The translations under genes were made by a program, and so were the position numbers. The notes beneath the pieces are model-generated. The model had not been told where the DNA came from. It searched no databases and was given only the letters and a program-made list of their open reading frames with translations. A stretch of DNA of 64,000 nt, from the NCBI RefSeq assembly GCF_046097105.1, contig NZ_CP175562.1, positions 1,984,001-2,048,000 on the forward strand. The letters are read 5' to 3'. Of this stretch, positions 1-8,728 are shown in pieces (positions within the stretch are counted from its first letter, which is position 1; each line of letters begins with the position of its first letter). The stretch comes from Natroniella sp046097105. Lineage in GTDB: Bacteria; Bacillota; Halanaerobiia; Halobacteroidales; Halobacteroidaceae.

Positions 1-1155
1 GGAGTTGATTTGAAAAAAAATACTATTATCTTAGTCAAAAATACTACTGAAGCAATTAATAAGTTGGCTAATTCATTACAACTGAGTTCAGAAGATATTG
101 TAATTACTACCTTAATGGAACATCATTCTAATATACTTCCCTGGCGTAATAAAGCTCAAGTAGTTTATTCCGATTTAACATCTAGTGGCCACTTGGATTT
201 AAATGATTTAGAAAAAAAACTAAAAAAACATCAAAAAAAAGTTAAATTAGTAGCAGTCACTGGAGCTTCTAATGTAACAGGAGTGCTCAATCCGATTTAT
301 GATATCGCTAGGTTGGCCCATCAATATAATGCTAAAATCTTAGTCGATGCAGCTCAACTTGCTCCTCATCGTCCAATTAATATTAAGCCTAATCATTCTC
401 CTGAACATATAGATTATTTAGCCTTTTCAGCTCATAAGATGTATGCTCCCTTTGGAACGGGAGTCTTGATTGGCCCTCAGGAAACATTTCAAAATCAACC
501 ACCAGATTATTCTGGAGGAGGAACAGTCAAATCTGTTACCCTAGATGATGTGATTTGGGCCAACTTACCTGATAAAGAGGAAGCAGGCACTCCTAATATT
601 ATTGGAGCAGTAGCATTACAAGAAAGTATTAAGACAATTGAGCAACTAGGCTGGCAAAATATAATTAAAGCAGAAAAAGAATTGATCACTTATACATTAA
701 AAAAACTACAACAACTCCCCAAAATTAAACTATATGGTCTAAATGATCTAAAGAATCCCTCTAAAAACGTCGGTCTTATCTCTTTTAATATTAAACCACT
801 GCCTCATTCACTGGTCGCTACAATTTTGGCCCATGAAGCAGGTATTGGAGTCAGAAGTGGTTGTTTTTGTGCTCATCCTTATGTTCACCAATTATTAAAT
901 TTAACTTCAGCTGAAATTAAAAAATTTAAAGAAGAGATTAAAAAGAATAACTTTTCCACTAGCCCCGGTATGGTAAGAATTAGCTTTGGTTGTTATAATA
1001 CTAAAAAAGAAGTTGATCGCTTAATTACAACTTTAAAATCAATTATTGAACGGATAACTATCAACTTTGCATTTTCAACTCAATATAGCCTTAACCCTAA
1101 AACCGGAGAATATTGCCCTAATAATTCAAGTTTTCAAAAAAAGAGAAAGAACTAA
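1..1155 (+). CDS. Cysteine desulfurase-like class V aminotransferase (5' end outside window)
   Basis: A PLP-dependent class V aminotransferase of the SufS/CsdA cysteine desulfurase type, which would release sulfur from cysteine as an enzyme-bound persulfide. Numbering from the first in-window TTG (base 10): the EHHSNILPW motif is near residue 38, the PLP-contacting Asp is in VDAAQLAPH (D113), the Schiff-base Lys is in SAHKMYAP (K143), and the candidate catalytic Cys is in RSGCFCAHP (C285/C287). The reading frame is open to base 1 and about 20-40 N-terminal residues of the family are missing, so the true start lies upstream. No suf/isc partner is visible. The stop codon lies inside the terminator stem. 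The physiological substrate cannot be told from sequence. Confidence 0.8.
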   Translation, partial: GVDLKKNTIILVKNTTEAINKLANSLQLSSEDIVITTLMEHHSNILPWRNKAQVVYSDLTSSGHLDLNDLEKKLKKHQKKVKLVAVTGASNVTGVLNPIYDIARLAHQYNAKILVDAAQLAPHRPINIKPNHSPEHIDYLAFSAHKMYAPFGTGVLIGPQETFQNQPPDYSGGGTVKSVTLDDVIWANLPDKEEAGTPNIIGAVALQESIKTIEQLGWQNIIKAEKELITYTLKKLQQLPKIKLYGLNDLKNPSKNVGLISFNIKPLPHSLVATILAHEAGIGVRSGCFCAHPYVHQLLNLTSAEIKKFKEEIKKNNFSTSPGMVRISFGCYNTKKEVDRLITTLKSIIERITINFAFSTQYSLNPKTGEYCPNNSSFQKKRKN

Positions 1156-1180
1156 AGTTGAAGCTTTAGTTCTTTCTCTT
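1141..1180 (+). terminator. Intrinsic terminator of the desulfurase-like gene
   Basis: A perfect 17-bp stem (1141-1157 with 1164-1180) and 6-base loop, followed by TT. The stem begins inside the coding sequence and contains the stop codon (1153-1155). Confidence 0.8.
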
Positions 1181-1238
1181 TTAAATTATACTTCCTTTAA
1201 TTTTGTTCATTTAATTTTAGGTTTGCTTCTATTACATT

Positions 1239-2990
1239 TCACAATTGAACCCTATTAAACTCAACTTTATTAAAAAGCCTATCTCGTTGTTGATAATTAA
1301 ATAAAATAGTCGTTAAAGAATCATCAACATCTTTACTTGGCTCTTTGATTACTTCTAATATATCATACTTAAAGGTTTCAATTTGAATCTTTCTTCTAAT
1401 CTTCCTTGCTGAATATTCAGCTAAATTTGGAATAACTTCTTTTACCCTCTTTTGATCTGCAGTGAAATTTCTGAATTTTTGATCATAATCTTCAACCTCA
1501 TATTTATCCAAAAATTCTGGTAGATTAACCCTTCTTCTTCGTAATAAATAATCGAACTTTAAAATTTCATTGAATAAATCAGATCGTTCCGAACAGTAAT
1601 CTTGATAAAACTCCTGTAAAATCTGATATAATGATTCTAAATTATGAGAATAACGGTAATACCCTTTCCCTTCCCAAAAATCTGCTAAATCTGCCCATAA
1701 TGAAAAAGGAGCTTGATAGAAGTTTTGTTCTATAAATTTTAAACTATGATCAAAATGATGAGTATTAAAGAATGTTTCCAAAACCTCTTCTACCATCTGC
1801 AATTGTAATAGCTCTTGATAACTCAACCAGTTATTCTTTAAAACTTGATAAGGTGGTGTCTTCAAATAAAGGTAACCATACTCCTCAGCCATCTCCCTCA
1901 AACCTGATCCCTTTAATAACTTTAAAAATCCTAACTGCAATCGCCCAGGCTGTAATTGATAAACATCATTGAAGGAGTTAATAAAAGTTCTATAGTCTTC
2001 AGCTGGTAAGCCAGCAATTAAATCTAAATGCAAATGAATATTTCCTGCTGCTTGCAATTTTTTCACAACTTCAGCTAACCTATTAAAATCGACCTTACGA
2101 TCAATCAACTCCAAAGTCTTTGGATTAGTACTTTGAATTCCAATCTCAAATTGGAAATAGCCGGAGGGTACATCTTTTAAGAAATCAAGAATCTCTCCAC
2201 TCAATAAATCAGCTGTGATCTCAAAATGAAAATTCAAATCAGAATCACTAGGCTTATTTTCTACCAAAAATTCAAATATTTCAAGAGCACGCTTTTGATC
2301 ACAATTAAAGGTTCGATCAACAAATTTAACCTGCTTGACATCTGCTTCAATTAATTTCAATAGCTCCTCTTTTACCAGCTCTAAAGGAAAATATCTAACC
2401 GCTGATAATGTCGAAGAAAGACAGTACTGACAATTAAAAGGACAACCTCGGTTAGTTTCAAAATAAACTATCTTATGTTCTAACCCTTCCAAACTCAGAT
2501 AAGGTGACGGTACTTGATCAAGTTTTAGTAATGAACGAGGTTCATTTTTAATTACTCCTTGTTGACTGCGATAGACCAGACCAAAAACTTCTTCACAATT
2601 TTTCCCAGAGGTTAAGTCCGTCAATAATTGTTGAAAAGTCTCTTCTCCTTCACCATACACAAGATAGTCAATCTCTTGATGCTGTTCCATTAAAAGAACA
2701 GGATCATAAGATACCTCTGGTCCACCTAAAACGATAAGTAACTCTGGTTTAACCTGCTTTAAAATCTTAACAACTTCTAACACTTTATCTATATTCCATA
2801 TATAGCATGAAAAACCGACTAAATCAGGAGCTTGTTTATAGATTTCTGCTGCAATATAATCACTTGCTTGATTGATCGTATATTCTGCTAAATTAATCTC
2901 GAACTCTTCTTGACAATAGCTCTTTAAATACCTTAATGCCAAAGAAGAATGAATAAATTTTGCATTTAATGCTGTCAACAGTATCTCCAT
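1239..2990 (-). CDS. B12-binding radical SAM protein, DUF4080 type
   Basis: 583 residues. The N-terminal ~150 residues look like a cobalamin-binding Rossmann domain (LLIVLGGPEVSYDP near 85). The radical SAM cluster motif follows as CPFNCQYC (C183, C187, C190), and the C-terminal third is the extended region seen in DUF4080 proteins. It would bind a [4Fe-4S] cluster and SAM, and possibly B12; substrate unknown. The ATG start has an AGAGGTG-like site about 10 bases upstream. It stands alone, converging on the desulfurase-like gene. The family assignment is firm; no specific reaction is implied. Confidence 0.82.
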   Translation of the reverse strand: MEILLTALNAKFIHSSLALRYLKSYCQEEFEINLAEYTINQASDYIAAEIYKQAPDLVGFSCYIWNIDKVLEVVKILKQVKPELLIVLGGPEVSYDPVLLMEQHQEIDYLVYGEGEETFQQLLTDLTSGKNCEEVFGLVYRSQQGVIKNEPRSLLKLDQVPSPYLSLEGLEHKIVYFETNRGCPFNCQYCLSSTLSAVRYFPLELVKEELLKLIEADVKQVKFVDRTFNCDQKRALEIFEFLVENKPSDSDLNFHFEITADLLSGEILDFLKDVPSGYFQFEIGIQSTNPKTLELIDRKVDFNRLAEVVKKLQAAGNIHLHLDLIAGLPAEDYRTFINSFNDVYQLQPGRLQLGFLKLLKGSGLREMAEEYGYLYLKTPPYQVLKNNWLSYQELLQLQMVEEVLETFFNTHHFDHSLKFIEQNFYQAPFSLWADLADFWEGKGYYRYSHNLESLYQILQEFYQDYCSERSDLFNEILKFDYLLRRRRVNLPEFLDKYEVEDYDQKFRNFTADQKRVKEVIPNLAEYSARKIRRKIQIETFKYDILEVIKEPSKDVDDSLTTILFNYQQRDRLFNKVEFNRVQL

Positions 2991-3120
2991 GAAATTAAAA
3001 CACCTCTTTTACTCTTAGATATTGTATATATTTCTAGATTATAATTTTATAACCTTCTTTATTGATCAGCTAAACCATTTTTTAGTTTAATATTTTTTTA
3101 CAGCCCTCTTTATTAGCCAA

Positions 3121-3143
3121 AAAGCACCCCTAAGGGGTGCTTT
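3121..3143 (-). terminator. Terminator of the CBS-pair gene
   Basis: Stem AAAGCACCCC/GGGGTGCTTT with a 3-base loop. On the minus strand it ends in a T run just after the stop codon of the CBS gene. Confidence 0.85.
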
Positions 3144-3153
3144 CAGCTTAAAG

Positions 3154-3579
3154 CTACTTTTGTGGTCTACTTGGAGTGGATATAGTCGATAATGCATCTC
3201 CAGCTTCCATATCAGCTTCTGATTGAACTGATATATCCCCTAATGAAACAATACCTACTAAATTACCATTTTCAACAATAGGCAATCGTCTAATTTGATT
3301 CTCCGCCATCAAATCAGCAGCTTCTTGAGTCGTCATTTCTGGATTTCCATAAACCAACCCACTAGACATAATCTGCTCTACAGCAGTATTACCATCACTA
3401 TTCTCAGCAACATTACGAATTGTAATATCTCGATCTGTTACTATCCCTACTGGCTCCTGACCATTACTAACAGGAATTGCCCCTACATTTAATTCTTTCA
3501 TCTTTTGAGCTGCTTCACTTACACTTGCAGTTGGCTCAACCGTTGATACATCTGAAGTCATAACCTGTCTAATATCCAT
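3154..3579 (-). CDS. CBS-domain pair protein
   Basis: A 141-residue soluble protein made of two CBS domains (about 7-60 and 70-125), with VGIVTDRDI and LVGIVSLGDI marking the end of each. Such pairs bind adenine nucleotides or SAM and act as sensors. There is no fused enzyme or channel domain, and neither neighbour (MFS transporter, radical SAM) suggests a specific partner. An AAGGAGGAGG site sits just before the ATG. The C-terminal ~15 residues are polar and probably disordered. Role unknown beyond ligand sensing. Confidence 0.85.
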   Translation of the reverse strand: MDIRQVMTSDVSTVEPTASVSEAAQKMKELNVGAIPVSNGQEPVGIVTDRDITIRNVAENSDGNTAVEQIMSSGLVYGNPEMTTQEAADLMAENQIRRLPIVENGNLVGIVSLGDISVQSEADMEAGDALSTISTPSRPQK

Positions 3580-3640
3580 TATATCCTCCTCCTTTTCAAG
3601 ATTAGGATATGCAATTAATTAAATTTTAATCATAACTTAA

Positions 3641-4846
3641 TTAATTGCTACTGACTTTGCTTAATTGCTGAGTATCACTAACAGATAATCTATTTTCTAC
3701 TAAAGATTTATACTTTAACCAGCCAACCAATAAAATTAAACTGAGCAAATAAATAATTAGGATCCCATAGCCAAGCTGAATACCTACTAAATCATTTATA
3801 AACCCTGTCAACCAATTAGCTAACAAAACATCTCCTAAACTACCTGCTGCTAAGGTCAAACTGATAATTATGGTTAACTGATCTTCAAATTTCTCAAACA
3901 TAGCAGCCTGCATAGTAGGAAAAATAGGGGCCAAAAATAAACCTCCAATTGAAAATAAAATAGCAAACCGATCCGGACCAACCAATGCCACTGAAATAAT
4001 CACTCCCGTACTAACAGCACAAATTAAGACCAAGTATAAATAACCTACTTTCTCTACAATAAAAATAGTTAAGAAACGTCCTAGCGTAAATAAAACAAAA
4101 AAGAGTGACAAATAAAAGCTGATTTCAGTCTCATTTCTTCCTTGTACATCAGTCAAATAAACCCCCAGCCAATTTGCTACACCAAGTTCAATCCCAACAT
4201 ATAATAAAAACATCATCGCAAAAATAACTACTCGAGAATCCTTAATCACTTCCAAAAATAGAGCTTTATTATTTTTATTCCCCTTTTTAGTTATGGGAAA
4301 TTTACAATAAAGCCCTAACAATAATAAAGAAAGAACCAATCCAATTGCAAACAAATAGACACTCTCCCAGCTAAGACCTCTACGCAATAAATAACCAGCA
4401 TAAATTGGAGCTAGAATCCCTCCAATTCCAAAAAAGAGGTGAAATATATTCATCTTTCTGCCTCGATCTTTAACAAAGATTAAAGAGGCTAATCTATTAC
4501 TGGTCACACTTAAAATCCCTACTCCAACTCCAAAAAATCCCATAACAGCTACAAAGAGTTGATAAGTAGGCACATAACTGATTCCAATTAAAACAACCAT
4601 AATCATTACCAAGCCTGTTAAAAATACATTCTTCAATCCAAATTTATTAATTAAAAACCCACTGCTAAACATAGCAATGACACTCCCACCAGCCATCATT
4701 GAAAAAACAAAGCCTAAATAAGAATAACTAATTTGAAAGCTATCCTGGATTAAAGGAGCAACTTGACCTCTTAAATTTACCAATACTCCAAAGGTTAAAA
4801 GCATTCCACAAGCTAAAACACCTAATAACTTATTATTATCTAACAA
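3641..4846 (-). CDS. MFS transporter
   Basis: A 401-residue membrane protein with about 12 hydrophobic segments. The FLINKFGLKN loop between TM2 and TM3 fits the MFS motif-A position. The start is TTG (4846-4844) behind AGGAGG, about 12 bases upstream. It resembles the FucP/sugar-MFS group in lacking long loops, but the substrate cannot be read from sequence. It lies between the CBS gene and a broken EamA permease, all co-directional. Confidence 0.75.
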   Translation of the reverse strand: MLDNNKLLGVLACGMLLTFGVLVNLRGQVAPLIQDSFQISYSYLGFVFSMMAGGSVIAMFSSGFLINKFGLKNVFLTGLVMIMVVLIGISYVPTYQLFVAVMGFFGVGVGILSVTSNRLASLIFVKDRGRKMNIFHLFFGIGGILAPIYAGYLLRRGLSWESVYLFAIGLVLSLLLLGLYCKFPITKKGNKNNKALFLEVIKDSRVVIFAMMFLLYVGIELGVANWLGVYLTDVQGRNETEISFYLSLFFVLFTLGRFLTIFIVEKVGYLYLVLICAVSTGVIISVALVGPDRFAILFSIGGLFLAPIFPTMQAAMFEKFEDQLTIIISLTLAAGSLGDVLLANWLTGFINDLVGIQLGYGILIIYLLSLILLVGWLKYKSLVENRLSVSDTQQLSKVSSN

Positions 4847-4946
4847 ATTATAATCACTCCTCCTAACTATACAAGTTGAACTTAACTTTGGGATCTAGCC
4901 TTTTCAAGCCTAAAAGGATTTAACTTAATTATATTAAAGAAAATCA

Positions 4947-5333
4947 TTAGTTCAATTTATATAACACCTTGAAACTAAAATCCTCATCTAAAAATAACAT
5001 CGATATTATACTCACAATAATTGGTGCAGTGTAATAACTTAAAGTAGCTATTGTAACAGTAGTATTTTTAAGTGCCTGAAAGAAAAATATCCAATTCAAA
5101 GCTAAACTAACTCCCGTTTCTATTAACAAAAACCTACTATTTCCTTTTAATTCATAAGTAAATTTTTCTCTTTTAATTAAAATTATACTCAAGAAAATAA
5201 AAGCAAATAACACTCGATAAAAGACTATCAATTCCGCTGGATAAAGAATAAAATTAACCATTACTCCAATACTACCCCAAATTAACATAGCAACTGTAAT
5301 ATATAAATATCCTAGTTTACTCTTAGATAACAT
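4947..5333 (-). pseudogene. Truncated EamA/DMT-family permease (first half only)
   Basis: 128 residues matching only the first EamA repeat of a drug/metabolite transporter: about five TM segments ending at LFLDEDFSFKVLYKLN, exactly where the first repeat normally ends. Family members carry two repeats (about 290-300 aa). The ~100 bases downstream before the MFS gene hold no trace of the second repeat, so a deletion fits better than a frameshift. It could still form a half-size dimeric transporter, but degradation is the simpler reading. Confidence 0.6.
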
Positions 5334-5348
5334 TTCAATCCTCCCTAT

Positions 5349-6275
5349 CTATAACAAATAAATTATCCATGGAATTGTCAACCCAGATAATAATGTAGTC
5401 AAAAATACACCTTCTGAAGCCAATTCATAATCTCCACCAAATTCTTGAGCAAATATAACCGTAGTAACAGCTGCAGGCATTCCTGTTAAAATAACTGTCA
5501 CTCCTAAGACTAGCTCGTTAACCGATAAGCTTCTTAACAGAACTAAAACAAAAAATGGTAAACCAATCAACCTCAATAAGGTTATCAACCATAATTTAAA
5601 ATTGGTAAAGATTCGACTCAACTCTATTTGGGCCAATATTGAACCGACAACAAATAATGCTAAAGGAGTTGTTGTCCCCCCTACTTTCTCTAAGGTAGTA
5701 AGGATTGGCCCGGGTAGATCAATCGAAAATAAAAAGATAACTAAACCGACCATTACTGCTACAATGCCCGGAGTCAATAATTGCTTAGCAGAAAACTCTT
5801 GTTTGTTAGCTTGAGGAGTAATAATAAAGACCCCTATCGTCCAAATCATTAAATTAAAGATAGCATTATAAACTGCTGCTAAAAAGATACCCTCTGCTCC
5901 AAAAATCAAATCTATAACAGGATAACCTACAAATGCTGTATTGGCAAAAATTATCATGAATTGATAGATGTCTTTCTCTTTTTCTGTACTAGATAATATA
6001 AATCTAATCAGATAAGAAACTGAAATCATCAATAAATAAACAGCTAATGTAATAAAAAAAACACTACTTAAATTAGCTAGTCGTTCAAAACTAAATTCAT
6101 AATTCATAGAAGTTATAATTAAAGCCGGTAAGGTAAGATTTAAAACTAATCCACTTAAATTTTCGTCAATACTCGGCTTGACAATTTCAAACTTTCTAAA
6201 ACTAAAGCCTAGCAATACTAATAAAAATAGAACTAAAACTTGATTAAAAATTGCTATAAATTGGATTAAAACCAC
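5349..6275 (-). CDS. AEC (auxin efflux carrier) family transporter, copy 1
   Basis: About 308 residues with some ten TM helices, of the AEC family that exports or exchanges organic anions such as malate. I place the start at GTG (6275-6273) rather than the upstream ATG (6311). The GTG aligns with the ATG of the paralogue at 7385, and both are directly preceded by the same AAGAAAGG site; the upstream ATG has no such site. The pair shares near-identical motifs, including GGTTTPLALFVVGS, GIVAVMVG and SEGVFLTTL, so it is a tandem duplication. Substrate unknown. Confidence 0.8.
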   Translation of the reverse strand: MVLIQFIAIFNQVLVLFLLVLLGFSFRKFEIVKPSIDENLSGLVLNLTLPALIITSMNYEFSFERLANLSSVFFITLAVYLLMISVSYLIRFILSSTEKEKDIYQFMIIFANTAFVGYPVIDLIFGAEGIFLAAVYNAIFNLMIWTIGVFIITPQANKQEFSAKQLLTPGIVAVMVGLVIFLFSIDLPGPILTTLEKVGGTTTPLALFVVGSILAQIELSRIFTNFKLWLITLLRLIGLPFFVLVLLRSLSVNELVLGVTVILTGMPAAVTTVIFAQEFGGDYELASEGVFLTTLLSGLTIPWIIYLL

Positions 6276-6449
6276 CCTTTCTTCATAAAAACAATTGCCT
6301 CTCTTGCTCATTATATTGAATTAATTATGTTTGTTATTGTATCATAATCGCTCTTCAATTAATAGTTCTATAATAAATTAATACTTCTGTAAGTTATAAA
6401 GCAGAGATAAATGCCGATATTAATCAACATTCATTAAGCATCTACTATT

Positions 6450-7385
6450 TCAAGTAATAATGGAGACTACTAGAGGAATAGTTATTAATGCTAATAAGGT
6501 ACCAAAGAAGACTCCTTCAGAGGCTACAACAGGAGGATGTTTTTTATAGCGTTCAGCAAAAATTGCTGTAAGAGATGCTATCGGCATTCCTGTCAGTATA
6601 ACACTAATACTTACAATCAAAAAATCAAAGTTCAATAAATTCAAAATAACAAATACTAATAATGGAAAAACAAGTTGCCTGAATAAGGCGATTGTCCATA
6701 ACTTAAAGTTAGAAAAGACATTTGATACTTTAACCTTAGCTAAAGTTGAACCAACTACAAGCAAGGCCAAAGGAGTTGTAGTTCCACCCAACATTTCTAG
6801 TAAATCATTAATCAATCCTGGTATCTCTATCGAGAACAGAAATATTACAAAGCCAATTATAACGGCTACTATACCTGGATTTAATAACTTTTTATAGGAA
6901 AATCCACCTTCTTGTTCATCTTTGGTCATAATTATTACTCCAAAAGTCCACAAGAATATATTTACCACAAGATTATAAATTGCTGCTAAAAATATTCCCT
7001 CTCTCCCAAAAATAACATCAACAATTGGAAAGCCTATAAATACAGTATTACCAAAAACTATCATAAATTGATAAATTGAATTTTTATCGGGTGTGGAACT
7101 CATCACATAATTTACTACAATATATGCAATTGCAATCATTATCAAAAAAATTACTAAAGTAATTAAAAACATATCTCTAATTATAAATAAGCGTTCTAAA
7201 CTAAATTGATAATCCATAGAAATTAAAATTAAAGAAGGAAAACTAATAGAAAGAACAATATTGGCTAAATTTTCATTCAGGTTTTCATCAACTATATTAT
7301 ATCTTCTCATAAAAAATCCTAAAAACAAAATAAAAAATAAAACCAAAACCTGACTAAATACAGTAAAAAAATTAATTATAACCAT
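6450..7385 (-). CDS. AEC (auxin efflux carrier) family transporter, copy 2
   Basis: A 311-residue paralogue of the preceding gene, with the same ten-TM pattern and motifs GGTTTPLALLVVGS and SEGVFFGTLL. The ATG start directly follows AAGAAAGGA. A 170-base AT-rich spacer without a clear terminator separates it from copy 1, so the two may be co-transcribed. Transported compound unknown; anion export is the family expectation. Confidence 0.8.
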   Translation of the reverse strand: MVIINFFTVFSQVLVLFFILFLGFFMRRYNIVDENLNENLANIVLSISFPSLILISMDYQFSLERLFIIRDMFLITLVIFLIMIAIAYIVVNYVMSSTPDKNSIYQFMIVFGNTVFIGFPIVDVIFGREGIFLAAIYNLVVNIFLWTFGVIIMTKDEQEGGFSYKKLLNPGIVAVIIGFVIFLFSIEIPGLINDLLEMLGGTTTPLALLVVGSTLAKVKVSNVFSNFKLWTIALFRQLVFPLLVFVILNLLNFDFLIVSISVILTGMPIASLTAIFAERYKKHPPVVASEGVFFGTLLALITIPLVVSIIT

Positions 7386-7486
7386 TCCTTTCTTGATTTA
7401 ATTTGTTTCTGATATAGTTAATCAGACTTCACTGCTTTATTGAACTATTAATACCTATTTTTAAATTATTATAAACAAATTTTCAT

Positions 7487-7515
7487 TTGATTATTAAATT
7501 AAATAGTTCTATAAT
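7487..7515 (+). promoter_or_regulatory. Predicted sigma-A promoter for the HTH gene
   Basis: TTGATT (7487-7492), a 17-bp spacer and a perfect TATAAT (7510-7515), about 150 bases upstream of the HTH gene. The rest of the 280-base divergent spacer shows no further clear signal. Confidence 0.5.
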
Positions 7516-7665
7516 TAAATCTAAGTACTTTATCAAGGTATTTAACCAGCATCCTTGGGTTATTAACCCATTAAATGTAATTTTTTTGAAGAGGTAACAA
7601 GGACTTTAACCGAAAGTAAAGAAAAAAGGTAATATAAAGAAGTAATCTAAAAGGAGGAGTTTGTT

Positions 7666-8628
7666 ATGGAAAGTAATTATACAGTCAAAAATTTAGCAAG
7701 TTATTTTGATTGTAGCCCACAAACAATCCGTAATTATCTTAAACAAATCGAAGAGAAAAAACCTAAATTTGTTACTCGAGGTAAAAGGAATAAATATGTA
7801 TTAACAGAAAATGGTTTCCAACATCTAAGACAATTATTAGGTGATAAACTGATTTGTAACAATAATTTCTTATTAAAGTTTATTATCTGTGACAAATTAA
7901 AATCATTAATTAATAAAGATACTAACTATATTTTACAGTATACTAAACGCACTAGAATTAAGCAAAAAAAAGACTTGACTTACTTTGATCAACTACCAGC
8001 CTTACTCCAAAAAAGATATGAGCAATTTGCTAAAAAAGTTCTATACTGGCTAAAAAGAAAGTTTCTTTCGCCAGATACAACAAAAATCATTGTAGATAGG
8101 CTACCAAAATGGGAACAGCATGATAAAGAAGATGCAGATATTAGAATAACATTCTATGAAAGTAGTCATCCGCAAGATTTAAACTTAATTATCAAGGAAG
8201 AATTAACCAATCTGCAAGAAATAAAGTTAGATAAATTTCAACAAAATTTGAAAAATACCAAACAGTTAAAGGAACAAATTTCTAATCTTCAATTCAATGT
8301 TACTAATAAAAAGCTCTTTCTTTCTAATTTAGAAGATTTATTAAATACGATTAGTAATGAGCGCCTAATTCGGAAACTCTTTAAATTAATAGTTGGGGCC
8401 AACCCTCATTATCAGATCATTGCTGAACCTGAAATTCTAATCATCAACTTTACCAAGATTAAGTTACCAACCAAAGTATCAGCTAATTATGACCAACAAA
8501 AAAATAAACTATTAATTAATTTTAATAATAACTGTAACTTAACCTGCTCATTAAATGCAGAAGAATCAGAAAAATTAATCATTAATTTCCAACAAGTACC
8601 ACCAATTTTAGAATTAATTTCATTATAA
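7666..8628 (+). CDS. HTH-domain protein of unknown function
   Basis: 320 residues. Residues ~5-60 form a MerR/winged-type helix-turn-helix (YTVKNLASYFDCSPQTIRNYL followed by a basic wing). The remaining ~260 residues match nothing I recognise: a Lys-rich helical middle (100-240) and a beta-rich C-terminus full of Asn and Ile/Leu. Strong AAAGGAGGAG site before the ATG. It is transcribed divergently from the AEC transporters, so it could regulate them, but that rests on position alone. Confidence 0.6.
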   Translation: MESNYTVKNLASYFDCSPQTIRNYLKQIEEKKPKFVTRGKRNKYVLTENGFQHLRQLLGDKLICNNNFLLKFIICDKLKSLINKDTNYILQYTKRTRIKQKKDLTYFDQLPALLQKRYEQFAKKVLYWLKRKFLSPDTTKIIVDRLPKWEQHDKEDADIRITFYESSHPQDLNLIIKEELTNLQEIKLDKFQQNLKNTKQLKEQISNLQFNVTNKKLFLSNLEDLLNTISNERLIRKLFKLIVGANPHYQIIAEPEILIINFTKIKLPTKVSANYDQQKNKLLINFNNNCNLTCSLNAEESEKLIINFQQVPPILELISL

Positions 8629-8691
8629 AACTAAAATAATCTGCTCTTATAGTTTAAAAATATAAGCAAACCAAAAAAACTCACAATTAAA

Positions 8692-8720
8692 AACAACCCC
8701 CTGCTAAGCAAGGGGTTGTT
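8692..8720 (-). terminator. Terminator of aconitase B
   Basis: AACAACCCC/GGGGTTGTT stem with an 11-base loop, followed on the minus strand by a TTTTT run, just downstream of the acnB stop. Confidence 0.85.
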
Positions 8721-8728
8721 AAGTAGTA

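Noticed and set aside
1067..1258. A 63-codon plus-strand frame crossing the terminator of the first gene
   Set aside because: It runs through a strong terminator hairpin in another frame of the desulfurase-like gene and has no ribosome site.
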